Assembly (NCBI GenBank): GCA_027056525.1 | Contig: JALUKO010000142.1 | Span: forward strand, 1-11,685 | Direction of reading: 5' to 3' | DNA length: 11,685 nt | From: Helicobacteraceae bacterium | GTDB taxonomy: Bacteria; Campylobacterota; Campylobacteria; Campylobacterales; Sulfurimonadaceae | In this document: positions 1-5,896 of the stretch, piece by piece | Layout: each line of letters begins with the position of its first letter | Position numbering within the stretch: the first letter of the stretch is position 1 | Position numbers and translations under genes: made by a program | Notes under the pieces: generated by a model | The model's input: only the letters and a program-made list of their open reading frames with translations | What the model was told of the DNA's origin: nothing | Database searches by the model: none

Positions 1-227
1 CTGTAGGGATCTTGAAAAACTTCTGAAACTCTTGAGGCAATGATCTCACCGTTCAAGGGTTTGAGGTTGTTAAGTATTAACTCAAAAAGTGTACTTTTTC
101 CTGCCCCACTCGCTCCTACGATCGCTTTGAGTTCCCCTTTTTTTAAAGAGAGTGAAAAGTTATCATAAAGTAAGGTCTCTTTCGTATATCCAAAAGAAAG
201 ATCACTGACTTGAAGTACCCTCTGCAA
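1..227 (-). CDS. ABC transporter ATP-binding protein, N-terminal part (OppF/DppF/NikE-like)
   Basis: This is the N-terminal 75 residues of an ABC ATPase; the rest lies beyond the left edge. The Walker A loop is GASGAGKS at residues 38-45. The Q-loop reads VFQDPY at residues 70-75 (Gln72), a form typical of the second ATPase of peptide/nickel importers (OppF, DppF, NikE). The aromatic A-loop region is SFGY near residue 14. The signature motif, Walker B and H-loop are outside the window, so substrate cannot be judged. The start is TTG at 227: the TGA of dut lies in the same frame at 233-231, and no ATG or GTG follows before the conserved start of the domain. A ribosome-binding site AAAGAG lies 7 bases upstream, inside the end of dut. 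Only three bases separate it from dut, so the two are probably cotranscribed. The ATPase assignment is sure; the import class is inferred from the Q-loop alone. Confidence 0.85.
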   Translation of the reverse strand, partial: MQRVLQVSDLSFGYTKETLLYDNFSLSLKKGELKAIVGASGAGKSTLFELILNNLKPLNGEIIASRVSEVFQDPY

Positions 228-230
228 AGA

Positions 231-923
231 TCAGCTCTTTTTGAGTGCAAAATAGCACTTCGCCAAGTGTCTGTAAAGTACTTCAGGCTTTATATCACCA
301 TTTTCTTCCCAGATACGTTTCATAACTACATTGTCCTCTTCACCATCCCATATTTTCATATAGGTACCCTCTTTATAACCATTATCCTGACGGAACTGAT
401 TGAGAATATTTTTTCCAACATAAAGTTTATAAAGTGTATGTAGATCAAGTCCACTCATCACTACGAGATCGAAAAAAGCATTGATAAGTGCATCAAGATC
501 ACTCTCTTCTTTTTTCAAAACAAGACACATGATATCTTCAACTTTTGCGATCACTTCTGTATCTGTCGCATACGTATGATTTTCAGTATCTATTTTTGAG
601 AAGCTTGGAAGTGCCACAATATTAAGTGCCATATCTTCTATATTGCCTTTCATATTTCGAGTGTAGTCTTCTATAGCTAAACTCATAATAAAATGCCACA
701 CATCTACCACTTCGATTTGCAGGTTATCCCAGTCCGGTTCCTGATGGATACTTTTCCAGTGCTTCCATGCAAATGAGTCGATCATCTCTGCACACTCCAT
801 GTAGATACACCGCTTCCAGTTTATTTTTTTGCCATTTTTTGTAACGCCATCTGTCCACTTTTCTCCATTTGTTGCATCATTAAGCTGTGCTTGGAGCTGT
901 AACATGAGTAAAATTTTGTCCAT
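231..923 (-). CDS. dut: dimeric (all-alpha) dUTPase
   Basis: This 230-residue protein is a dimeric dUTP diphosphatase of the all-alpha NTP pyrophosphatase superfamily. It hydrolyses dUTP (and, in this family, dUDP) to dUMP in the cytosol, keeping uracil out of DNA and feeding thymidylate synthesis. It resembles the C. jejuni dUTPase (about 229 residues) through most of its length. Metal-binding acidic residues are visible in two helices: ECAEMIDSFAWKHWK with Glu43 and Glu46, and EVVDVWHF with Glu71 and Asp74. The late stretch GKNILNQFRQDNGYKEGTY (residues about 170-188) is the conserved substrate-binding C-terminal region. It is unrelated to the trimeric beta-barrel dUTPase of E. coli. The ATG at 923 has AAAGAG 6 bases upstream. 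The gene diverges from a small cysteine-rich gene across 78 bases and is followed after 3 bases by an ABC ATPase gene. Confidence 0.93.
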   Translation of the reverse strand: MDKILLMLQLQAQLNDATNGEKWTDGVTKNGKKINWKRCIYMECAEMIDSFAWKHWKSIHQEPDWDNLQIEVVDVWHFIMSLAIEDYTRNMKGNIEDMALNIVALPSFSKIDTENHTYATDTEVIAKVEDIMCLVLKKEESDLDALINAFFDLVVMSGLDLHTLYKLYVGKNILNQFRQDNGYKEGTYMKIWDGEEDNVVMKRIWEENGDIKPEVLYRHLAKCYFALKKS

Positions 924-1001
924 GAGATTCTCTTTATAAATTTAATTTTGATATTTTACCTAATATGCTAAAATTCCCCACTTAAACAAAGAGACTAATA
1001 T
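924..1001. promoter_or_regulatory. divergent promoter region between dut and the small cysteine-rich gene
   Basis: This 78-base, very AT-rich spacer must carry the starts of both divergent transcripts. For the plus strand, TTGATA (948-953) and TAAAAT (969-974) are separated by 15 bases, with TATGCT at 964-969 as an overlapping -10 alternative. The small gene has AAAGAG at 988-993, 8 bases before its ATG. For the minus strand, AAAGAG at 935-930 serves dut, and TAAAAT or TATAAA-like hexamers around 938-957 could be -10 boxes. No clear operator repeat is seen. The exact boxes are guesses; that a promoter region exists here is likely. Confidence 0.45.
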
Positions 1002-1181
1002 ATGAAAAGAATCAACTGCAGAAGATGTCAACACTACTTTGTTACCTGGCAGGCCGGCAAACCTCACGGTTGCAAAGCCTACGGATTTAAATCTGCCCAA
1101 ATCCCTTCAATGGTAGTTTTTCAAAGTTCAGGAAGTGAGTGTGCCCTGTTTACTCCAAAGAACCCTAGCAGTTGCAAATAG
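1002..1181 (+). CDS. small cysteine-rich protein, probable metal-binding (59 aa)
   Basis: This 59-residue reading frame runs from ATG at 1002 to TAG at 1179-1181, preceded by AAAGAG with an 8-base spacer. It starts MKRINCRRCQHYFVTW and contains Cys6, Cys9, Cys24 (in PHGCKAYGFKS), Cys47 and Cys58. The CxxC plus later single cysteines look like a small zinc-ribbon or knuckle; metal binding is inferred. The core (CxxC, YFVTW, HGCKAYGFKS, PSMVVFQSSGSEC) has the feel of a conserved small family that I recall from other Campylobacterota and from deltaproteobacterial lineages, where some entries carry a uracil-DNA glycosylase label. It is far too short to be such an enzyme on its own. It diverges from dut and ends two bases before the stop of the convergent yhbP gene. 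The gene is very likely real; its function is unknown. Confidence 0.85.
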   Translation: MKRINCRRCQHYFVTWQAGKPHGCKAYGFKSAQIPSMVVFQSSGSECALFTPKNPSSCK

Positions 1182-1194
1182 GGCTACCCTTTTT
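1180..1194 (+). terminator. possible short hairpin plus T-run after the small cysteine-rich gene
   Basis: AGGG (1180-1183) and CCCT (1187-1190) can pair around the three-base loop CTA and run directly into a T stretch (1190-1194). After one mismatch, flanking A residues (1176-1178) could pair with the T residues. The stem is short, so this would be a weak terminator. It overlaps the stop codons of both the plus-strand gene and the convergent yhbP. Confidence 0.3.
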
Positions 1195-1603
1195 CCCAAA
1201 GAATTTTTTTACCAAATCCGAGTCTGTTATCTGTGAGCTTGAAAAACTCTACTTTTATACACCAAAGCTTGGGCATAAGAGCACGAGAGTAGGGAAACGT
1301 TGTAAAATAAAGTTTCTCCAAAGAGCTGTTTTGCATTGCCTCGAATCTGCCTCTAAATTGTAAACCCTGTATATGAGAGACCTTGGAAGTTTCAAGTACA
1401 ATAGTACCGGCGACTTGTGGATTTTTCTTTATATGTTCTATATGACGCGTATCATCAGCACTGGCGATGACAAAACAAAGGCTCTGCTTCTCAAATGCGT
1501 AAAACAGATTGCAGGCACTCAGCTCATTATCTGCATATGTAGCCATACTCATAACATGGTGTGCATCGATAAAAGAAAATATCTTTTGAAGATCTTGACT
1601 CAT
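1184..1603 (-). CDS. yhbP: YhbP/UPF0306 family protein (pyridoxamine phosphate oxidase-like split barrel)
   Basis: This 139-residue protein matches the E. coli YhbP (UPF0306) pattern along its length: CNLFYAFE (31-38), a TRHIEHI segment after residue 52, IQGLQFRGRFEAM (78-90), FPYSRAL (103-109), and the hallmark C-terminus TDNRLGFGKKILW (124-136). The family has the FMN-binding split-barrel fold of the pyridoxamine 5'-phosphate oxidase superfamily. As far as I know its substrate and cofactor are not established, so a flavin role is inferred from fold. It is the last gene of the ovoA operon. Its ATG overlaps the stop of the 76-residue gene as ATGA, and no good Shine-Dalgarno is visible, so it probably depends on translational coupling. 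It converges with the small cysteine-rich gene, with two bases between the stops. Family assignment is confident; function is open. Confidence 0.88.
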   Translation of the reverse strand: MSQDLQKIFSFIDAHHVMSMATYADNELSACNLFYAFEKQSLCFVIASADDTRHIEHIKKNPQVAGTIVLETSKVSHIQGLQFRGRFEAMQNSSLEKLYFTTFPYSRALMPKLWCIKVEFFKLTDNRLGFGKKILWEKG

Positions 1604-1830
1604 TGAATAATTTTAAACAAATAGTTCTCAAGACCCTCTGCATCTGTTATATCTCTTTTATCCAGCATCATCTTGGCAAGTTCATCATAGGAGAGAACCT
1701 CGTACATCTCCATAGGACTCGTTATATTGTAATAACTTTTCATAAACTCAAGCAAAGCTTCAAAGTTATCACCTTTTTTATTTCTGTATTTTTTAAACTC
1801 TTTAAATTCATCCCAGTTAATTCGTATCAC
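1600..1830 (-). CDS. hypothetical 76-residue charged protein in the ovothiol operon
   Basis: I do not recognise this protein. It has 76 residues, is rich in Lys, Glu and Asp with regular Tyr, Phe, Leu and Met, and is predicted mostly helical, with no signal peptide, membrane segment or cysteine. The start is GTG at 1830, overlapping the stop of the upstream PLP lyase as GTGA, with GGGGAT about 8 bases upstream as a plausible ribosome-binding site. Its stop overlaps the ATG of yhbP as ATGA. The two 4-base overlaps and the absence of space for another promoter make it very likely to be a real, coupled member of the ovoA operon. A small partner or regulator of one of the neighbouring proteins is possible, but nothing in the sequence shows which. 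Confidence 0.75.
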   Translation of the reverse strand: MIRINWDEFKEFKKYRNKKGDNFEALLEFMKSYYNITSPMEMYEVLSYDELAKMMLDKRDITDAEGLENYLFKIIQ

Positions 1831-3014
1831 TCGCTATCCCCACATCTTTTTTTAAGAGCACTCTCTAAGAGCTCAAGTATCTGTGACATTCTATCATCAC
1901 TCACAGCAAAATTCAACCTCATAAACTGACTTCCGCTTCTTCCAAAGGAGAGTCCCGCATTGAGACCAAGTTTTGCCTCTTGTATGAAAAACTCCCTGAG
2001 TTCTTTATCCCTTAAACCCATGCCACTACAATCGAGCCATGCAAGATAGGTTGCTTCTATGGGTGTGACCCTGATCACTCCATACTTTTCACACACAGCA
2101 CTCAGCCTTAAAAAATTTTTATAGAGATGTTTTTTAAGATCTTCCAGCCATGCGCTGCCTTCACTATAGGCTCTTTCAAAAGCAACATGGCTCAACACAC
2201 TTCCCTGAGCAAAATGGATACGTTCATACACCTCTAAAAAACGCTCTTTGAGCTCTTTGTTTTGGATCACCACACTGCTCATGGCAAAACCTGCCATATT
2301 AAAAGTTTTACCGACTCCTATAGCACTGATTGTGATCTCTCTGGCTTCTTTGGAGAGTGAAGCAAAAGGTATATGTTTATTTGGAGCATAGACAAGATCT
2401 GAATGTATCTCATCTGCAAATACTACAATATTGTGCTCTAAACACACTTGCAGTACCTGCTCTAACTCCTCTTTCTTCCAGGCTCTTCCAACAGGATTGT
2501 GTGGTGAACAGAGTAAAAGCAGTTTTGTTTTGTCATCTATTTTTGATATGAGATCCTCTATATCAAAAGTATAGTGCAGGTTCTCATCTTGTTTGAGTGG
2601 ATTAAAAAGCACCTCTCTTTTTGCTCGTTTGACACTCTGAAAAAACGGTGGATAGACCGGTGTTTGCACTATCACCTTATCACCCTGCTTACTAAAAGCC
2701 TCAATGGCAACACTCATAGAAGCGACAACAGAGTGAGAATAGATAAAATCCTGAGTCTTAAACGTAACACCGTGCTGTGTTTGCATCCATTGTGCCTGAG
2801 CTTCAAAAGCACTCTTTGGCACCTCCTCATAGCCCACTACGGGATGCTCTAGTCTTTTTTTGACGGCTTCAAGAACAAAAGGGGGAGTATCAATATCCAT
2901 ATCTGCCACCCAGACAGGGATAACATCTTGTGTGCCAAAAAGCTCCTTTCTTAGAGTGTATTTTTCAGCATTACTCCCCTCTCTTTGTGTGGAGCTGCGA
3001 AAAGTGTAACTCAT
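1827..3014 (-). CDS. ovoB: MalY/PatB-type PLP-dependent C-S lyase, probable OvoB
   Basis: This is a fold-type I PLP enzyme of the MalY/PatB (cystathionine beta-lyase-like) branch. Counting from the ATG at 3014 (395 residues), it shows the N-terminal VWVADMDIDTPP (about 34-45), SPHNPVG (170-176), DEIHSDL (201-207) with the pyridine-binding Asp201, GVGKTFNMAG with Schiff-base Lys236, and FMRLNFA with carboxylate-binding Arg366. The family eliminates sulfur from cysteine conjugates, giving pyruvate, ammonia and a thiol. Directly after ovoA, the natural substrate is the 5-histidylcysteine sulfoxide made by OvoA, which would make this OvoB; that is inference from position plus chemistry. A TTG codon 12 bases upstream (3026) would give four more residues. 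I prefer the ATG because it forms an ATGA overlap with the ovoA stop and has GGA 7 bases upstream. General cystathionine lyase is the alternative. Confidence 0.88.
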   Translation of the reverse strand: MSYTFRSSTQREGSNAEKYTLRKELFGTQDVIPVWVADMDIDTPPFVLEAVKKRLEHPVVGYEEVPKSAFEAQAQWMQTQHGVTFKTQDFIYSHSVVASMSVAIEAFSKQGDKVIVQTPVYPPFFQSVKRAKREVLFNPLKQDENLHYTFDIEDLISKIDDKTKLLLLCSPHNPVGRAWKKEELEQVLQVCLEHNIVVFADEIHSDLVYAPNKHIPFASLSKEAREITISAIGVGKTFNMAGFAMSSVVIQNKELKERFLEVYERIHFAQGSVLSHVAFERAYSEGSAWLEDLKKHLYKNFLRLSAVCEKYGVIRVTPIEATYLAWLDCSGMGLRDKELREFFIQEAKLGLNAGLSFGRSGSQFMRLNFAVSDDRMSQILELLESALKKRCGDSE

Positions 3015-5110
3015 CTCTTTTTCCAAACACTGACTTCTGAGATACTATGCTGAAACTTTCTTTTTGTTTCTTTGATGACAAACTCCAAATCTTGGGTGTG
3101 AATAAGTTCAAATTTTTCACATAAAAGCTCTTTTAGCTTCTCTAAGGTGTGTATCTCATTACCCTCTTCATCTTTATATCCACCGATCCAAAACTCTTTT
3201 TTTGTAGAGCTTTCTTGCCAGGTATATGGAGAAGCTATCACTAAAATACCCTCATCGTTGAGTCTTTGCTCAATGCCATCTAAGAAGAGTCTTGGGTTAT
3301 AGAGTCTGTCTATAAGGTTTGTAGCCATTAGCAGATCATACGAGGTGAAGTTTGGTTTTAGGTTACATGCATCCCCCTGCCAAAAAGAGACTTTTTCTTT
3401 GATCTCACTAAAGCCAAGCTCTTCAATACTAACTTTTTTATACTCTTTTATCTCCCCCTCTACCACACTGCTGTAAGCAACATAGCCCTGCTCTTTGAGT
3501 TTGACTCCAACACCTATGAATCTGGCAGAAAAGTCAATACCCTCCACCTCATCAAATTCACGGGCAAGCTCATAGGTGGCCCTACCCGTAGCACATCCAA
3601 GATCAAGGGCTCTGTTTTTTCTTTTGGCGTACTTTAGGGAGAGTTTTGCCATCTCCTGTGCAAAGTTCTTCACACCGAAGTACTCCCCTCCATACTGAAA
3701 TTCACAATATTGGGAAACAAGCTCATCCGACTCGTAAATATCATCACTTGAATTCTCTTTTTTGTTCGATATCACATACCTGAATCCTGAAAACTGAGGG
3801 AAATGTTTGCGAAAAGCATAACGGGAATGCTTCATGATCAAGTTGCCGCTACTTGCCCAAGACGAGCCTAAAATAAGTGCATGTTTTTCGTCAAATGTGG
3901 GCACTGAAAAATCATCATATGCCTCATGCACCTCAAACCCTTTAAAGCCCCGTATCGGTGTGCGGCTCCACTGCCATACATTCCCAACAACATCATAAAT
4001 ACCGTTGAAGGAAAACTCATTGACAGGGCACGGTGATGCATAATGGTAAAAATTCAAATTGGCTCTGCTTTCATGAAATTCAGGAAGATCTTGTAATGAC
4101 GCATAGTTATATACTGCTCTGTATTCTGCTTCACTTGGAAGCGTATACTCACGACCTTCTTGTTGTGACTTGTAGCGACAAAATGCTTCTGCTTCCAAAG
4201 CGTTCACCTCTACAGGCCAGTCAAGTGGCAAGGGTATCTCCTGTGCCAAAGTTCTGTAAAAAAAGTCGTTTTGCTTTTTCACCCAAAATACAGGATGCTT
4301 TGCAGCGCTTCTATCTAAAAAGTTTTGCCCCTCTTCATCCCAGTACTCTTTTTTATCATAGCCTCCATTATGTACAAACTCCATAAATTCACCATTACTG
4401 ACTAAAAACTTTGCCACTTCAAACTCTTGTACATCCTCTTCATAGACTCCGTACTCATTGTCCCAGCCATAAAGATGATGTGATTTTTCTTTTCCAAGTT
4501 TAATATGTTGTGCTTCTATTTTGAGCATCTCATTGTGAGGTGCTTTTGATGTATGGTTGCATATTTCAAACCCTTCAACCTCCTTGACAAACTCCAGTGG
4601 CATTTGTGTATGAAGCACCAAAGAGGTCTCAATATGAATTCGTTCATGCTCAATCCCCATCAGGATGACCCACATGTGTGAGTCTTGTGTGATTGGAAGA
4701 TGCAACGGCAGTGTATCGATCAGTTCATCTACCAAAGCTCTGACTTTGTTTCTGTACTCCCTGACATCTTGAACTTTTGGCCATGTATAGTTTGAGGAGT
4801 TTACATCATCCCACGCCATCTCATCTACGCCAACTGCAAAGATAGACTCAAAGTCCGGATTGATTCTATCTTTTATGATTTTCATATTGACAAGTTTGTT
4901 AATGAAAAATGTTGCCGTATGTCCAAAATAAAAGATCATCGGATGACGTGTAGGTTCCGATTTTTTATAAAAAACACTATCATCTTTTAAGCTCTCAAAA
5001 ACCTTCTCATACAAGCTAAAAGTGTTATGAAAATATGCCTTGATCTCTTTGCGCTTTTGCTCCACGCTCGTACCTTCAAGCGTTACCGGGTATAGACTTA
5101 GTTTACTCAA
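3011..5110 (-). CDS. ovoA: 5-histidylcysteine sulfoxide synthase / thiohistidine N-methyltransferase OvoA
   Basis: OvoA is the bifunctional ovothiol enzyme. Its nonheme-iron sulfoxide synthase part uses oxygen to join cysteine to the histidine imidazole, and its C-terminal SAM-dependent part methylates the later thiohistidine. From the TTG at 5110 the protein has 699 residues, the usual length. The N-terminal DinB-like domain holds the iron histidines His64 (HPMIFYFGHTATF) and His155/His159 (EHERIHIETS). A formylglycine-generating-enzyme-like domain follows (about 205-447, with DVVGNVWQW and HFPQFSGFRYV). The linker YESDELVSQYCEFQYG leads into a Rossmann methyltransferase with LDLGCATGRATYEL (502-515) and VEGIDFS (522-528). 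The C-terminus RKFQHSISEVSVWKK is typical of the family. The start is chosen because AGGGG (5122-5118) sits 7 bases before the TTG and the encoded protein then begins as relatives do. A longer frame from 5158 would overlap pgeF. Confidence 0.93.
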   Translation of the reverse strand: MSKLSLYPVTLEGTSVEQKRKEIKAYFHNTFSLYEKVFESLKDDSVFYKKSEPTRHPMIFYFGHTATFFINKLVNMKIIKDRINPDFESIFAVGVDEMAWDDVNSSNYTWPKVQDVREYRNKVRALVDELIDTLPLHLPITQDSHMWVILMGIEHERIHIETSLVLHTQMPLEFVKEVEGFEICNHTSKAPHNEMLKIEAQHIKLGKEKSHHLYGWDNEYGVYEEDVQEFEVAKFLVSNGEFMEFVHNGGYDKKEYWDEEGQNFLDRSAAKHPVFWVKKQNDFFYRTLAQEIPLPLDWPVEVNALEAEAFCRYKSQQEGREYTLPSEAEYRAVYNYASLQDLPEFHESRANLNFYHYASPCPVNEFSFNGIYDVVGNVWQWSRTPIRGFKGFEVHEAYDDFSVPTFDEKHALILGSSWASSGNLIMKHSRYAFRKHFPQFSGFRYVISNKKENSSDDIYESDELVSQYCEFQYGGEYFGVKNFAQEMAKLSLKYAKRKNRALDLGCATGRATYELAREFDEVEGIDFSARFIGVGVKLKEQGYVAYSSVVEGEIKEYKKVSIEELGFSEIKEKVSFWQGDACNLKPNFTSYDLLMATNLIDRLYNPRLFLDGIEQRLNDEGILVIASPYTWQESSTKKEFWIGGYKDEEGNEIHTLEKLKELLCEKFELIHTQDLEFVIKETKRKFQHSISEVSVWKKR

Positions 5111-5117
5111 TTTTGTG

Positions 5118-5122
5118 CCCCT
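5118..5122 (-). promoter_or_regulatory. ribosome-binding site that decides the ovoA TTG start
   Basis: AGGGG on the minus strand lies 7 bases upstream of the TTG at 5110. It is the strongest Shine-Dalgarno-like sequence near this gene and is the main reason for placing the ovoA start here rather than at the upstream in-frame codon. Confidence 0.65.
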
Positions 5123-5131
5123 GCATTGTGT

Positions 5132-5144
5132 TATAATCATTATA
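5132..5144. promoter_or_regulatory. palindromic back-to-back -10 boxes for ovoA and pgeF
   Basis: The sequence TATAATCATTATA is a perfect 6-1-6 inverted repeat that gives a consensus TATAAT on each strand. On the plus strand the box (5132-5137) is preceded by TG one base away (5129-5130), an extended -10. Initiation six bases downstream would fall on the A of the pgeF ATG at 5144. On the minus strand the box (5144-5139) would start ovoA RNA near 5132, leaving a 22-base leader with AGGGG. No convincing -35 box is seen on either side, which is common in Campylobacterota. The start points are predicted from spacing only. Confidence 0.65.
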
Positions 5145-5896
5145 TGAAAATTTATCAAAGTAATCTATTAAAAAATTTTAAAAATATCACACATGCTTTT
5201 ACAACTAAGGATGGCGGAGTAAGTAAAGCACCCTATGCCACACTCAACCTTGCTTTTCATGTAGGCGATACAAGTTCAGATGTGGAACACAACCACCAGC
5301 TTTTGGCACAACACCTGAAATATGAAAAAAACTCCCTTATCCATATGAAGCAGATCCACTCCTCACATGTCCATAAAGTGCTTGACACTGACAACTTTGA
5401 GTCTCCACACAAGTGCGATGCTCTTATAACAGATAAAAAAGAGACACCCCTTATGGTGATGGTTGCTGATTGTGCTCCCATACTTTTTTATGATCCGATC
5501 AACAGAGTGATAGCGGTAGCCCATGCGGGCCGCGAAGGGGTATTTCAAAACATAGTCAAAAAAGTACTCGATATGTTTTTTGAGGAGTATAACTCAAAAG
5601 CAAAAAACATCTATGTGAGTGTCGGTGCCAATATCAAAGTATGTTGTTATGAAGTTGGGTATGAGATTGTTGAGCAAGCAAAAAAACTTGGGATGGAGTA
5701 TGCGCTCAAAAAACAAAAGAGTGGTTTTTTTCTTGATATCAATGCTATTGTAAAAAAACAACTTCTCAAAGAGGGAGTAACCCACGAACACATTGAGTTT
5801 GCAGATGAGTGCACCTGCTGTAAAAGAGAAACATATTTCTCCTACAGAGCAGATGGAACTACAGGAAGATTTTGTGGAGTTATAATGCTACAGTAA
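5144..5896 (+). CDS. pgeF: peptidoglycan editing factor PgeF / laccase-domain (YfiH, DUF152) protein
   Basis: This 250-residue protein belongs to the YfiH/laccase-domain family (multicopper polyphenol oxidase-like fold). Members have purine nucleoside phosphorylase and adenosine deaminase activity in vitro and, in E. coli, prevent misincorporated serine in peptidoglycan precursors. The metal and active-site residues are present: His72 (MKQIHSSHV), Cys110 (VADCAPILFYDP) and His127 (VAHAGREG). The conserved end ADECTCCKRETYFSYRADGTTGR covers residues 220-242, so the protein is complete. I chose ATG at 5144 over a TTG at 5126 because a consensus extended -10 lies between them and would place transcription initiation at the ATG. 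No Shine-Dalgarno precedes this ATG, consistent with a leaderless mRNA. It diverges from ovoA and its 3' end overlaps that of dxs by 9 bases. Family is sure; which of the reported activities matters here is not decidable. Confidence 0.93.
   Translation: MKIYQSNLLKNFKNITHAFTTKDGGVSKAPYATLNLAFHVGDTSSDVEHNHQLLAQHLKYEKNSLIHMKQIHSSHVHKVLDTDNFESPHKCDALITDKKETPLMVMVADCAPILFYDPINRVIAVAHAGREGVFQNIVKKVLDMFFEEYNSKAKNIYVSVGANIKVCCYEVGYEIVEQAKKLGMEYALKKQKSGFFLDINAIVKKQLLKEGVTHEHIEFADECTCCKRETYFSYRADGTTGRFCGVIMLQ

Noticed and set aside
1603..1929. Plus-strand frame of 108 codons opposite the ovothiol operon tail
   Set aside because: It spans the ends of three minus-strand frames that are linked by 4-base overlaps; the translation has no recognisable pattern.
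1827..3014. Calling the PLP enzyme a histidinol-phosphate or general aminotransferase
   Set aside because: The VWVADMD and DEIHSDL pattern fits the MalY/PatB C-S lyase branch, and a separate hisC-like gene is at the right edge.
5111..5158. Longer ovoA start that would add 16 residues
   Set aside because: It would run into the pgeF coding region and past the predicted promoter boxes; the TTG at 5110 has a far better ribosome-binding site.
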